A DNA stretch of 64,000 bases from Paenibacillus_I sp035510375 (GTDB lineage Bacteria > Bacillota > Bacilli > Paenibacillales > Paenibacillaceae). Position numbers and translations under genes: made by a program. The notes beneath the pieces were generated by a model. That model did no database searches. It was not told the DNA's origin and saw only the letters and a program-made list of their open reading frames with translations. The stretch's first letter is position 1. Every line of letters begins with the position of its first letter. The stretch lies in assembly GCF_035510375.1 (NCBI RefSeq), contig NZ_DATKHG010000016.1; one strand, 5' to 3'. Positions 9,529 through 18,463 of the stretch are shown here, in pieces.

Positions 9529-9804
9529 TCACTTGCGCTCCAGCATTTTCGCCAGCAGGAACGGCCCCAGATACCCGGCGCCGATCAGAAAAAACGGATT
9601 CGCAAAAAACCTGTGCACCTCCGTCATGAACACGGTATCGTGCAGGATCGCAGCCGCCACGCTCTCCCCCGCGATCGCGAACACCGCAAACAACGCCGCT
9701 GCCCCCGCCCAATCCGTCGCCTTCAAGGCCCTCTTGCTCATCCGCCTGATCCACCACAGCAGCGCGGTCCCCGCGGCCAGGCCGGCCGCCATCAGCCATA
9801 CCAT
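9529..9804 (-). CDS. Small membrane protein of unknown function
   Basis: A 91-residue hydrophobic protein with three predicted transmembrane segments (VWLMAAGLAAGTALLWW; DWAGAAALFAVFAIAGESVAAAI; NPFFLIGAGYLGPFLLAKML). I do not recognise a family. The ATG at 9804 has AGAGGTG about 8 bases upstream; the frame is also open to 9828. It has its own terminator and stands alone between the oxidase operon and psd. A real gene is likely because of the clean membrane topology and gene-end signals, but homologues were not checked. Confidence 0.6.
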   Translation of the reverse strand: MVWLMAAGLAAGTALLWWIRRMSKRALKATDWAGAAALFAVFAIAGESVAAAILHDTVFMTEVHRFFANPFFLIGAGYLGPFLLAKMLERK

Positions 9805-9990
9805 CTTCATCACCTCTTCCGCCAGCATCGCCGGATCGAATACCGTTCATACATCCGCCTGTTTATGAATGCCCGCCTGTGCGGGAAACCGAATCCGGGC
9901 GAAGCGGGAACCGCTTCCGTCTATTGATTTGTCCCTGAGGTTATGTCACACTAAGGCTTGAAAAGTCAGAGAGGACGTGAAGAAAGTCGA

Positions 9991-10782
9991 ATGACCAGAT
10001 GGTTGCTGCGGTCGATGACCGAGCTTGGCTCGCGCAAATGGATTTCGCGATTAACCGGACGGTTCGCCCAATCCCCCGCAAGCCGCCGGCTCATTCCGCG
10101 ATTCGCCAAAATGTACGGCATAGCGGTGCACGAAGCGGAGAAACAGCTGCATGAATACGGCACCCTAAACGAATTTTTCACGCGGCGGCTGAAAGTTGGC
10201 GCGAGAACGGTCGATGCCGGGCAGGATGTGCTCGTCAGCCCGGTCGACGCGCTGATTACGGGGGCGGGACCGGTCAACGCCGGCACCATTCTCAACATCA
10301 AGGGACAGGATTATACGGTCGAGGAGCTGCTTGCGCGTTCCCCCCGCACCGAAAATTATAAAAACGGTTACTGCGTCGTTCTCTATCTTAGCCCTACCGA
10401 CTATCACCGGATTCATGCCCCCGTGGACGGCGTCATCGTGGAGCGGGAGCATGTGCCCGGCCGCGTGTATCCGGTCAACGAATTCGGCCTGCGCCATATG
10501 AAGCGCGTGCTGAGCCGCAACGAGCGGTTGATCACCTATATCCGCCACAGGAACGTCGAGGTCGCGGTCGTCAAGGTCGGCGCGATGAACGTCAGCAGCA
10601 TCCGTTACGTCGAGCCCTTATCCGACCGGACGGAGCGCGGCGGCGAGCTGGCTTACTTCGAGTTCGGCTCAACCGTCGTCCTGCTGATGGAGGACGGTTC
10701 GTTCACGCTGCGCGGCGATCTGATGCCCGGCAAAAAGGTGCGAATGGGCGAAGCGCTCGGCGTATTGAAGACGGACGCCTGA
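9991..10782 (+). CDS. psd: Phosphatidylserine decarboxylase
   Basis: Makes phosphatidylethanolamine from phosphatidylserine at the membrane. The 263-residue proenzyme has the catalytic region YLSPTDYHRIHAPVDG and the self-cleavage motif FGST (residues 225-228). Cleavage before S227 generates the pyruvoyl group. Start at MTRWLLRSM, with GAAGAAAG just upstream; a TTG at 9958 in frame is less likely. The gene stands alone, without pssA next to it. Confidence 0.93.
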   Translation: MTRWLLRSMTELGSRKWISRLTGRFAQSPASRRLIPRFAKMYGIAVHEAEKQLHEYGTLNEFFTRRLKVGARTVDAGQDVLVSPVDALITGAGPVNAGTILNIKGQDYTVEELLARSPRTENYKNGYCVVLYLSPTDYHRIHAPVDGVIVEREHVPGRVYPVNEFGLRHMKRVLSRNERLITYIRHRNVEVAVVKVGAMNVSSIRYVEPLSDRTERGGELAYFEFGSTVVLLMEDGSFTLRGDLMPGKKVRMGEALGVLKTDA

Positions 10783-10818
10783 CCGGCACTGGCACCGGCA
10801 CGATTCACAAGCTATTGC

Positions 10819-10868
10819 AGCGCTATGTCTGTCACGTCGCAACGTGCAGGCATAGCGCTTTCTATTTC
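10819..10868. terminator. Bidirectional terminator between psd and the MocR gene
   Basis: AGCGCTATG (10819-10827) pairs with CATAGCGCT (10851-10859). It is followed on the plus strand by TTCTATTT. The convergent genes psd and the MocR regulator both end here. Confidence 0.6.
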
Positions 10869-12367
10869 ATAGCGCTCCACACGGACGCCATCCGCTCGAC
10901 CGCTTCACGGAGCCGGCCCTCGTCCAGATGGGCGAAGCCGAAAAGCGCGCTAGGCCGCGGCGGCTGCCCGAGCCAAAGCCTTGCGCTGTCCGCCCATACG
11001 ACGCCCGCATCCGCGCAAGCCGAACGAAACGCATCGTATCGTTCCAGGCTGTCCTTCCACTCGGCGTACACATGAAGCCCCGCTTCGGACGGGTACAGCG
11101 CGAAGCATTCGCCGAGACGGGCCTGCAGCCTGTCCCGCAGACAAGCAAGCCTGCGCCCGCATACCCGCTGCATCCGCCGCAGATGCCTGCCGTACTCGCC
11201 TCCCGCCATGAAGCGGGCCAGCGCCCTTTGCTCGGCCAGCCCGGTCGACTGCGGCTCGGTCCAGAACTTCGCCTTCCGGAACGGCTCGACGAGCCAGCCC
11301 GGAAGCACCGCATAGCCGATCCGCAAATCGGCGGGCATCGTTTTGGAGAAGGAACCGATATAGACGACCCTGCCCTCCTTGTCCATCGTTTTCAGCGGCT
11401 CGAACGGACGCCCTCCCCAACGGAATTCGCTGTCGTAGTCGTCTTCCACGATGACGGCCCGGCGTGCCGAAGCCCATTCCAGCAAGGCGATTCTTCGCTC
11501 CAGCGGGAGCAGCGCGCCCGTCGGGAACTGACGGCTGGGCGTGACGAACAGCAATCTGGAGGACCATTCATCCGGAATGACGCCTTCGCGGTCGGTAGGG
11601 CTGGGGACCGGGATGCCTCCGGCCGTCCGGATCGCCCGCCAAATGCCGGGATAGCCCGGATTCTCGACCGTGACCGGATCGCCGGGATTGACCAGCAGCA
11701 TGGTCAGCAGTGCTATCGCCTGCATGGAGCCGTTCGTCACGGCAATCTGCTCCGGCGCCGCCCGGATGCCGCGCATCTTCTCGAGATGGCGGGCAATCGC
11801 CTGCCGGAGCGGATAATAGCCCTCCGACAAGGCGGCCTCCTGCGGGGCGACCCTGCCGACGTTTCCCCCGCGGATTTCCGCATACTGCGCCCGCTTCCAG
11901 GCTTCCCACGGGAAGAAAGCCTCCTCCGTATCCATCTGGCCGCCGATACCGAAATCGAAAACCGGCATGGTTGACACCCCGCCCGCGCGTTCGATGGCAT
12001 CGCCGTAATACGGGGCCTCCAACCGGCTGCCCCAAGCCGACAACGGAATCGCTGCGGCCGGTTCTTCATCCGGCCCGGTAAGCAGTTTCGCCTGCCGGAA
12101 GACGACAAAGGTGCCCCTCCCGACCTCCGAACGGACGAAACCTTCACCGTACAGCATATCGTAAACGGCATTCACCGAGCCTCTCGACAGGCGGAATCCT
12201 TCCGCGAGCCGGCGGGTGGCGGGCAGGCGGTCGCCGAAGCCGAGAATACCCGTCACGATCAATTCCCGGATCGAATCGAACAGCGCCGTTTGCTTGTGCC
12301 GCCGCCCGGCCATGCGCGCTTCGAACAGCGGCTTGATTTGGGTCAATACGAAGAAATCCAGCTTCAC
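10862..12367 (-). CDS. MocR/PdxR-type transcription regulator (GntR-aminotransferase fusion)
   Basis: A 501-residue regulator with a GntR winged helix (QTALFDSIRELIVTGILGFG...RLPATRRLAEGFRLSRGSVNAVYDML) and a class I aminotransferase domain. The PLP lysine region is VVYIGSFSKTMPADLRIGY. Such proteins sense PLP or amino acid adducts and often activate a divergent gene. The start is GTG at 12367 with GAGGAGG 8 bases before it; the longer frame to 12472 would run through the promoter region. It is divergent from an FMN-binding PNPOx-like gene, the probable target. The spacer holds two similar blocks (TTGGTCTAAT and CTGGTACAAAT, 59 bases apart), possible operator repeats. Confidence 0.9.
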   Translation of the reverse strand: MKLDFFVLTQIKPLFEARMAGRRHKQTALFDSIRELIVTGILGFGDRLPATRRLAEGFRLSRGSVNAVYDMLYGEGFVRSEVGRGTFVVFRQAKLLTGPDEEPAAAIPLSAWGSRLEAPYYGDAIERAGGVSTMPVFDFGIGGQMDTEEAFFPWEAWKRAQYAEIRGGNVGRVAPQEAALSEGYYPLRQAIARHLEKMRGIRAAPEQIAVTNGSMQAIALLTMLLVNPGDPVTVENPGYPGIWRAIRTAGGIPVPSPTDREGVIPDEWSSRLLFVTPSRQFPTGALLPLERRIALLEWASARRAVIVEDDYDSEFRWGGRPFEPLKTMDKEGRVVYIGSFSKTMPADLRIGYAVLPGWLVEPFRKAKFWTEPQSTGLAEQRALARFMAGGEYGRHLRRMQRVCGRRLACLRDRLQARLGECFALYPSEAGLHVYAEWKDSLERYDAFRSACADAGVVWADSARLWLGQPPRPSALFGFAHLDEGRLREAVERMASVWSAMK

Positions 12368-12477
12368 CCTGCCGGCCTCCTCTATTGGTCTAATAAAAAT
12401 ATAATGAATTGGATCTTTTTTCTTGTCAATATTGGCGGTATGCTGGTACAAATTCATCGGTTCAGGGGGCATCGCTT

Positions 12478-13119
12478 ATGCGCAGGGACGAATTCGAGGT
12501 TGCGGATCTGAAGGAAGCGGAGCAATTTTTGCAGGAGATGACATTCGGTTTTCTGGGAACGGTTCGGGAGGACGGCTATCCGGCGGTAACGCCGCTTAAC
12601 TTCGTATATACGAACGGCGCGGTCTATTTTCACGGGAGCAGAGTCGGGGAGAAAATGTCGTCCATCGGCGCGGACGGCCGCGTCTCCTTCTCGGTCGCCA
12701 AAGAATACGCGCTGATTCCTTCCTATTTCTCCGATCCGCTGATGGCCTGTCCGGCGACGGCTTACTTCAAATCGGTGCTGATTACGGGCAAAGCCGCCGT
12801 CGTGGACGATCCGCATGAGAAAGCTTCCGCCCTCGAAGCGCTGATGCGCAAGCTGCAGCCGGAGGGCGGCTGCAAGGCGATCGATGCCGGCGATCCGGAC
12901 TACGCGCCGCGGCTCAAAGGCGTGGCCGTCGTCAAAATCGGGATCGAATCGATGTCCGCCAAATTCAAATTCGGCCAAAACCTGAAGGGAGAACGGCTCG
13001 CCGCCGTGATGGACGGCCTGTCGGAGCGGGGACTTCCGGACGATGAGGAAACGAGAGCGCTGATGATGAAATATTGCCCGCACGCCAAGAGACTTCGGAC
13101 GGAGGGTATCGGGGAATGA
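12478..13119 (+). CDS. Pyridoxamine 5'-phosphate oxidase-like FMN-binding protein
   Basis: A 213-residue split-barrel flavoprotein of the pyridoxamine-phosphate-oxidase-related (NimA-like) group. Diagnostic blocks are FGFLGTVREDGYPAVTPLNFVY, VYFHGSRVGEKM, VSFSVAKEY and KSVLITGKA. The substrate is unknown; members reduce nitro compounds or bind flavin or heme. ATG at 12478 has CAGGGGG upstream; longer in-frame extensions lie in the promoter. It is divergent from a MocR regulator that probably controls it. Confidence 0.85.
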   Translation: MRRDEFEVADLKEAEQFLQEMTFGFLGTVREDGYPAVTPLNFVYTNGAVYFHGSRVGEKMSSIGADGRVSFSVAKEYALIPSYFSDPLMACPATAYFKSVLITGKAAVVDDPHEKASALEALMRKLQPEGGCKAIDAGDPDYAPRLKGVAVVKIGIESMSAKFKFGQNLKGERLAAVMDGLSERGLPDDEETRALMMKYCPHAKRLRTEGIGE

Positions 13120-13143
13120 TTTCGCGTCGCCCCTGAACTTCGG

Positions 13144-13181
13144 AAAAAGCCGGTACACGCCCAATGAGCGAATACCGGCTT
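13144..13181. terminator. Bidirectional terminator
   Basis: AAGCCGGTA (13147-13155) pairs with TACCGGCTT (13173-13181). On the minus strand the hairpin ends in a TTTTT run and terminates the KGG-protein gene; on the plus strand it can end the flavoprotein gene. Confidence 0.7.
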
Positions 13182-13212
13182 GTCCCTGCCTATATCGATT
13201 GACGCTGCGCCG

Positions 13213-13584
13213 TCAGTCTCTTCCGCGTGATTGGCCGCCCTTGCGGCCCGCTTCCTCGGGGCTCATGCCGCCGAAGTTGCCGCTGCCGCGGTTGCCCCGG
13301 TCTCCGCCCTGGTTGCCGCGGTCGCCCCGGTTGCCGCCTCCGGACGACTCGCCGCCCTTCCGGCCGATCTCCTGATAAAACTCCCGGCCGTGCGACTCGG
13401 AGGTCGCTTCGCCGCCTTTTTTCCCGATTTCCTCATAGAAATCGCGGTCATGCGACTCGGAGGTCGCTTCGCCGCCCTTCCGTCCGATCTCCTGGTAGAA
13501 CTCGCGGTCATGTGTTTCTGCGGTCTTTTCTCCACCCATCCGTCCTGCTTCCTCACGGCTCAATTTACGATCGTTGTTTGCCAT
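13213..13584 (-). CDS. KGG-repeat general stress protein
   Basis: A 123-residue, highly hydrophilic protein made of tandem repeats of about 20 residues (xxHDREFYQEIGRKGGEATSE, three copies), then a Gly/Asn/Arg/Asp-rich stretch and a final SPEEAGRKGGQS. This is the KGG motif architecture of GsiB-type stress-induced (LEA-like) proteins, which protect cells under desiccation or starvation. The repeated DNA is also conserved at nucleotide level, so repeat number may vary between strains. Single gene with its own terminator. Confidence 0.88.
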   Translation of the reverse strand: MANNDRKLSREEAGRMGGEKTAETHDREFYQEIGRKGGEATSESHDRDFYEEIGKKGGEATSESHGREFYQEIGRKGGESSGGGNRGDRGNQGGDRGNRGSGNFGGMSPEEAGRKGGQSRGRD

Positions 13585-13697
13585 TTCGGATCACTCCTTT
13601 GGGTTAGTCGGTGCCGCTAAGCACATTGTTTTTTTAAACCAGTCCTACGCAGGTTAAACGTCGGCAGGCAAGCAAATCCCGCCGCTTTCAGAGCGTT

Positions 13698-14483
13698 TCA
13701 CCGGATCTCCGAAGGGCTTTTTCCCGTATACTGCTTGAACTGCCGGCTGAAGAAAAAAATGTCGCGGTAGCCGAGCGCATCGGCCACCTCCGTCACGTTC
13801 ATGCCCGCATGCATCAGCAGGTGCTGCGCCCGTTCGATGCGGGTGCGGATCATGTACGATTGGACCGACATGCCGGTCATCTCCTTGAACTTGATCGAGA
13901 AATAACGCGGCGACAGCTGCGCGCGCTGCGCCAAATCCTCGACCCTGTGCGGCACGCCCGGATTCTGCTTGATATAGTTGGCGATCTCGTGGATCGCTTC
14001 GGTCAATTGATTGCTCCCCTTGCGCTCCACGGGCCCTTCCATATCCTCGCGGAGCAGATGGATGAGCAGCAGCTTCAGAATGAGCCGCGCCTCCTCCTCG
14101 GCGGCGAACGTTTTGACGAGAAACATCCGGACGTACCGGGAGAGCAAATGCTCGAATTCAACGGTTTCCCGCAGCACGCGGTACGGCTCCGGCTCCAGGC
14201 TGACCTCTTCCTTCACGTCGAAGTGAATATAGGTCAGCACGAGCGGCTTCTGCGGATTATGCGTGGCGCTCGTGTGGTCGCCCGGCCGGAACAGAAAGCA
14301 GCTGCCCTTGCCGACCTCGTAGGGGCGGCCGTTAAGCTGCACCTCTCCTTCGCCGCTCCATACATAGAAAAGGTCGTAGTTGGCCATCGGCTTTTCGCGC
14401 TTTTGCCACTTCCAGTTCGGTTCGCAGACGATTTTGGCCAGCGCCGGCAGCAGCACCAGCGACGATGGGGAAATATGCAGCAT
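13698..14483 (-). CDS. AraC-family transcriptional regulator
   Basis: A 261-residue regulator with an N-terminal cupin-like sensor (GEGEVQLNGRPYEVGKGSCFLFRPGDHTSATH) and a C-terminal double helix-turn-helix (HRVEDLAQRAQLSPRYFSIKFKEMTG and NVTEVADALGYRDIFFFSRQFKQYTGKSPSEIR). This layout is typical of sugar-responsive AraC regulators in Paenibacillus. AAGGAG precedes the ATG. It is divergent from the aminotransferase gene and has no glycan genes beside it, so its target is not known from context. Confidence 0.9.
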   Translation of the reverse strand: MLHISPSSLVLLPALAKIVCEPNWKWQKREKPMANYDLFYVWSGEGEVQLNGRPYEVGKGSCFLFRPGDHTSATHNPQKPLVLTYIHFDVKEEVSLEPEPYRVLRETVEFEHLLSRYVRMFLVKTFAAEEEARLILKLLLIHLLREDMEGPVERKGSNQLTEAIHEIANYIKQNPGVPHRVEDLAQRAQLSPRYFSIKFKEMTGMSVQSYMIRTRIERAQHLLMHAGMNVTEVADALGYRDIFFFSRQFKQYTGKSPSEIR

Positions 14484-14501
14484 AGAGGCGCTCCTTCTTG
14501 T

Positions 14502-14518
14502 CGTGACCGTCCGTCACG
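14502..14518. promoter_or_regulatory. Inverted repeat upstream of the AraC gene
   Basis: CGTGAC and GTCACG form a perfect 6-bp inverted repeat with a 5-base spacer, 18 bases upstream of the AraC gene start. It could be an autoregulatory site. The rest of 14519-14619 shows no gene. Confidence 0.3.
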
Positions 14519-14619
14519 GGTTGTCCGTTGATGTCATGATACAACGTCGGCAATAGGCGCGCAACCTTGGTAAAATGACAAAAAAATGTTGACGCGACAT
14601 GGAACTTGCCGCGCAAAAA

Positions 14620-14628
14620 ATGTTATAA
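14620..14628 (+). promoter_or_regulatory. Extended -10 promoter of the aminotransferase gene
   Basis: TGTTATAAT is a perfect TATAAT preceded by TG one base upstream, the extended -10 form recognised by sigma-A without a good -35. Transcription would begin near 14635, about 60 bases before the start codon. Confidence 0.65.
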
Positions 14629-14696
14629 TAGTCGCCAAACGGTTTCGCGAGCGAAACCCGGACGACACGATTTTCGGAAGGATGAGAAAACTGCCC

Positions 14697-16007
14697 ATGA
14701 ATCCACTCGCCCAGCAGTTGAACGAGACGATCGAGCGGGAGAACGCGAACGTTTATGCGATGCTTTCCGGCCTCGGGAAAGCGATTTATTTTCCGAAGGT
14801 GGGCATCCTGAGCCAATCGGCGGAAGCGAAAATGAAAGCGAACAAATTCAATGCGACGATCGGCATCGCCCTCGAGAACGGCCGGCCGATGCACTTGAAG
14901 GTCATTCAGGATACGCTTTCCGCCTACGAGCCGAAAGATCTTTACGAATATGCCCCGCCGGCGGGCAAGCCGGAGCTGCGCACCGCATGGCGCGCGAAGA
15001 TGATCGAAGAGAATCCGTCGCTGGAGGGCAAGTCGTTCGGCAATCCGATCGCCACCAACGCCCTGACGCACGGCCTGAGCATCGTCGCCGACCTGTTCGC
15101 GGACGCCGGAGACGCGGTCGTCATTCCGGACAAGAATTGGGAAAACTACGAGCTGACCTTCGGCGTCCGCCGCGGCGCCGAGATCGTCGAATATCCGCTG
15201 TATAATCAGGCGGGCCGGTTCAACGGCGCCGGCCTTCGCCAAGCGCTGCTCGCGCAGAAAGGCAAAGGCAAGGCGATCGTCGTGCTGAACTTCCCGAACA
15301 ATCCGACCGGCTACACGCCGGGGCCGGAGGAGGGCGACGAGATCGTTGCGGCGATCAAGGAAGCGGGCGAGGCCGGGGTCAACGTGGTCGCCGTGACCGA
15401 CGACGCCTACTTCGGACTTTTCTTCGAAGACTCGCTTCGTCAATCGCTGTTCGGCAAGCTGGCCGACCTCCATCCGCGCGTGCTGGCGGTAAAGATCGAC
15501 GGCGCGACCAAGGAAGAGTATGTGTGGGGCTTCCGCGTCGGGTTCATCACCTACGCTTCGCAATCGGCCGATCTGCTCGGCGCGCTCGAGCAGAAGACGC
15601 TCGGCATCATTCGCGCCACGATCTCGAGCGGTCCGCATCCGTCGCAAACGTTCGTGCTGCGCGCGATCAAGTCGCCCGAGTTCGCCGCCCAGAAGGAAGA
15701 GAAGTTCAACATCATGAAGCGCCGCGCCAACCGCGTCAAGCAGCTGCTCGACAGCGGCCGTTACGGCGACGTATGGGAATATTATCCCTTCAATTCCGGT
15801 TATTTCATGTGCCTGAAGCTGAAGACGGTCGACGCCGAAACGGTTCGTACTCACCTGCTCGACACGTACGGCATCGGCACGATCGCTCTCGGCGAAACCG
15901 ACCTGCGCGTGGCGTTTTCGTGCATTGAGGAGCTGAATCTGGAGGAGCTGTTCGACTCCATTTACCGCGCGGTGCAGGACGTGTCCTCGGCCAAGGCCGG
16001 CGTATAA
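14697..16007 (+). CDS. PLP-dependent aminotransferase, class I fold
   Basis: A 436-residue fold-type I aminotransferase. Visible motifs are NFPNNPTGYTPG (cofactor region), VAVTDDAYFGLF and the PLP lysine in KIDGATKEEYVWGFRVGF. The substrate cannot be assigned from sequence; this is a conserved Bacillales group usually listed only as class I/II aminotransferase. Start MNPLAQQL has GGAAGGATGAG about 10 bases upstream; earlier in-frame ATGs lie too close to the ribosome binding site or in the promoter. Monocistronic, with a long inverted repeat after the stop. Confidence 0.88.
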   Translation: MNPLAQQLNETIERENANVYAMLSGLGKAIYFPKVGILSQSAEAKMKANKFNATIGIALENGRPMHLKVIQDTLSAYEPKDLYEYAPPAGKPELRTAWRAKMIEENPSLEGKSFGNPIATNALTHGLSIVADLFADAGDAVVIPDKNWENYELTFGVRRGAEIVEYPLYNQAGRFNGAGLRQALLAQKGKGKAIVVLNFPNNPTGYTPGPEEGDEIVAAIKEAGEAGVNVVAVTDDAYFGLFFEDSLRQSLFGKLADLHPRVLAVKIDGATKEEYVWGFRVGFITYASQSADLLGALEQKTLGIIRATISSGPHPSQTFVLRAIKSPEFAAQKEEKFNIMKRRANRVKQLLDSGRYGDVWEYYPFNSGYFMCLKLKTVDAETVRTHLLDTYGIGTIALGETDLRVAFSCIEELNLEELFDSIYRAVQDVSSAKAGV

Positions 16008-16023
16008 GCCAGACATTGAACGG

Positions 16024-16074
16024 GACGATAAACAACCCCTTCCGCCTTGCGCGCGGTCGGGGTTGTTTATCGTC
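16024..16074. terminator. Perfect 16-bp inverted repeat after the aminotransferase
   Basis: GACGATAAACAACCCC at 16024 is matched exactly by its complement at 16059-16074 around a 19-base loop. No T-run follows, but the position just past the stop suggests termination or mRNA 3'-end protection. 16075-16175 has no gene, only T/G-rich sequence. Confidence 0.5.
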
Positions 16075-16175
16075 TGTACGCATTTGCCGCGGGCGGCCGG
16101 GGTTGTTCCGCGCTTGCACTCTTTTGTTGTCCGCGCCGATTCGTCGTCCGACCTCATTTGATTCGTCGTTAACGC

Positions 16176-17441
16176 TTATTTGTCGCTCACGCCCAAGTCG
16201 TCGTTTCGTTCTTTCGCGAGCTTGCGCTTGAAACGGGCCGGAAGTATCTTGAACGAATAAACCATGTACGCGAGCAAGGCTGTTCCGACGGGTATGTCAT
16301 TACCTGCCGGCGCAAGCGTCAAGGCCAGGGACAGCCACATTAATGCAGCCGATCCGGCAAGCGCCCCTCTCACCACAGCCAGCAGCGAAGCTTCCCTCTG
16401 GCTCTCCGGAAGCGGATAAACATGGCGCCAGACGGAATGCCGATGTGCCCGGCTCAGCGCGCCGAGCTGAACGCTTGTCAGGACAATGAACAGAAACCCT
16501 GCTGCGGCCGCTCCCCAGCCGTTCAACAGCCGGGCTCGGCCGGTCAAGGCGGCTGTGAGCATGCCGAGCGCCGTAAGGCGCAGCACAATGCCGCCGAGCT
16601 CCGTACGAAACAGCGTCCTTGCATACAAATAGCTGTAGGCGTTCGAGCGTTGGAATTTCAGTCCGGCGGCCATCCATGTCAAATAAGGACGGCGGGCGGC
16701 TGACGCCTCCCCCGACACCGGCACGTCAATGAACGTGCCGAAAAACCGGTACCGGCGCCGGCGCGCCCCGGCTTCCTCTTCGATCAGACGCTCCCACGGG
16801 AACCGGTGCTTGGCCGGCAGCCGATAGGCGGCCGCCAGCGCGGCGGAGGCCAACATACCGAACAGCGCCGATTTCCAGAGCGGCTGCGAGAGCAGGGCCG
16901 CAAGCACAAGCGCAGTCGCCGCCCAGCGGAGCAGGCGGTACAGCCGTCTGGCTGACGGCCAAGCCATGCGCCGCTCGGTCCAGGCCGCCCATGCGTTGGC
17001 CGCTTTAAGCGGGATGAACGCGATCGCGATGAGCGGCCACCATGTCGGGGCGGCGCCTTGCCGGTACAGCGGAGCATAAACGGCAAGCGCGGCAAGCAGA
17101 AGCAGATAGGACAGCGTTATTCCCGCGCGCGCGGCCGGCAGGAGGTAAGCGCGCATACCGCTCTCTCTCGGCATCAGAAATACCGTATCCGCCGGGACAA
17201 GAAAGCTCCGCAGCGGACTCCAGGCCAGAAAAGGCAGCAGCGCCGCCGTTCCTACTGCGGTAATCGGAAAATCGGGCGGTACCCGCCCCAGAAACGCGAT
17301 ATAGCCGATCAAGCCGGATAGAACCACCAATGCCGCGAAGCCGGGAAATCCGCTTTGTCCCATGTACCGTATATACGGAACCGTCTCCTTCCGCCAAGCC
17401 GCCGCCCTCCGCTGCCGGAGTGTCTCAAGCGACCGGTCCAT
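16176..17441 (-). CDS. ecsB: ABC transporter permease EcsB-like
   Basis: A 421-residue membrane protein with about 10 hydrophobic segments in paired blocks, matching EcsB of Bacillales (the permease partner of EcsA) in length and layout. In B. subtilis EcsAB affects secretion, competence and intramembrane proteolysis by RasP, perhaps through peptide export. It overlaps the ecsA end by 17 bases, so translation is coupled. The Arg/Lys-rich C-terminus faces the cytoplasm. Confidence 0.82.
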   Translation of the reverse strand: MDRSLETLRQRRAAAWRKETVPYIRYMGQSGFPGFAALVVLSGLIGYIAFLGRVPPDFPITAVGTAALLPFLAWSPLRSFLVPADTVFLMPRESGMRAYLLPAARAGITLSYLLLLAALAVYAPLYRQGAAPTWWPLIAIAFIPLKAANAWAAWTERRMAWPSARRLYRLLRWAATALVLAALLSQPLWKSALFGMLASAALAAAYRLPAKHRFPWERLIEEEAGARRRRYRFFGTFIDVPVSGEASAARRPYLTWMAAGLKFQRSNAYSYLYARTLFRTELGGIVLRLTALGMLTAALTGRARLLNGWGAAAAGFLFIVLTSVQLGALSRAHRHSVWRHVYPLPESQREASLLAVVRGALAGSAALMWLSLALTLAPAGNDIPVGTALLAYMVYSFKILPARFKRKLAKERNDDLGVSDK

Positions 17442-18210
17442 TGCCGCCTCCGCCGCGCTCGCCCGATGTCACCAGCCGATAGAACGCCTCCTCGAGCGAG
17501 GCTCGTTCCGCTTCGATGCCGGCGCTCTGCCTCACGTCATCCAGCGACCCTGCCGCGATCAGCCTTCCGGCGTGCAGGACAAGGAAACGATCGCAATACG
17601 TTTCCACCGTCGACAGGATATGGGAGCTCATCAGAATCGCCGCGCCGGAGCGTTTCACCTCGACGAGCCGCTCCAGCAGCGATCGGATGCCGAGCGGATC
17701 GAGGCCGAGAAACGGCTCGTCGATGATGTAGAGCGGCGGCGCCGGCAGCAGCGCGTTCATGATCATGACCTTCTGCTTCATGCCTTTGGAGAGATGCCCG
17801 GCGAAGGCCGACTTTTTCCCCGTCATATGAAATTCAGCGAGCAGCAGGGCGGATCGCGATTCGAACGCCTGCTCCCCCAGGCTATAGGCCATGCCCGTCA
17901 GCCGCATATGCTCCTCAACGGTAAGCTCGTCGAACAGGACGGGCGTTTCCGGCACATAGGCGAAGGAGGCGCGATACGTTTCCGGATCCTGCTCCAGCGT
18001 TGTCCGGCGGATACGAACCTCCCCGGCGTGCGGCTTCATCAGGCCGAGAATATGCTTGATCGTTGTGCTTTTTCCCGCTCCGTTCAAGCCGATCAGCCCG
18101 ATCATCTCGCCCGGCATCACGGAGAACGACAGATTGTGAAGGACCGGCTTGCGCGGGCTGTACCCGCCCGTTAATTGCCGGACCTCGAGTATAGGCTGCA
18201 CGTCCCTCAC
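17425..18210 (-). CDS. ecsA: ABC transporter ATP-binding protein EcsA
   Basis: A 261-residue ATPase with Walker A GLNGAGKST, signature LSKGMKQKV, Walker B LYIIDEPFLGLDP and the switch His in MSSHILS. The family name rests on these motifs plus the EcsB-like partner. The ATG-initiated frame extends to 18282, but GTG codons at 18210 and 18201 (VRDVQPILEVRQL) fit the domain start better and a GAGGG lies between them; the exact start is uncertain. Two-gene operon with ecsB. Confidence 0.88.
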   Translation of the reverse strand: MRDVQPILEVRQLTGGYSPRKPVLHNLSFSVMPGEMIGLIGLNGAGKSTTIKHILGLMKPHAGEVRIRRTTLEQDPETYRASFAYVPETPVLFDELTVEEHMRLTGMAYSLGEQAFESRSALLLAEFHMTGKKSAFAGHLSKGMKQKVMIMNALLPAPPLYIIDEPFLGLDPLGIRSLLERLVEVKRSGAAILMSSHILSTVETYCDRFLVLHAGRLIAAGSLDDVRQSAGIEAERASLEEAFYRLVTSGERGGGGNGPVA

Positions 18211-18365
18211 CCCGTTTCTAGCACCATTATACAAGAGACGCCGCGCGTAAAACAAAACGTGCGACAAGCGAGCAAGCGTCATCGCGCGGTCGGGACGAAA
18301 CCTGGAGGCAAGCCGAGCGGGCGTCTCCCGGCATTTTCATAGCGGCAGTGAGAAACCGGATGCCG

Positions 18366-18405
18366 AAAATGGCGAACCCTCCGAACGGCTTGCCCGGAGG
18401 GTTCG
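18366..18405 (-). terminator. Terminator of the SLH protein gene
   Basis: On the minus strand CGAACCCTCCG pairs with CGGAGGGTTCG (11 bp, perfect) around an 11-base loop, followed by CCATTTTC. It lies about 60 bases after the SLH gene stop. Confidence 0.75.
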
Positions 18406-18463
18406 ATCAACCATGCGATACGCGTTGATTGCGATGATTGGGATGATTATACGGTTAAGTTCC

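Noticed and set aside
13263..13556. Regular repeats at 13.3-13.5 kb as a possible CRISPR array
   Set aside because: The repeats are contiguous coding repeats of a KGG stress protein, in frame and without variable spacers.
14514..16157. 547-residue minus-strand open frame opposite the aminotransferase
   Set aside because: It covers the promoter and the whole of a motif-complete aminotransferase gene, and its composition is typical of antisense.
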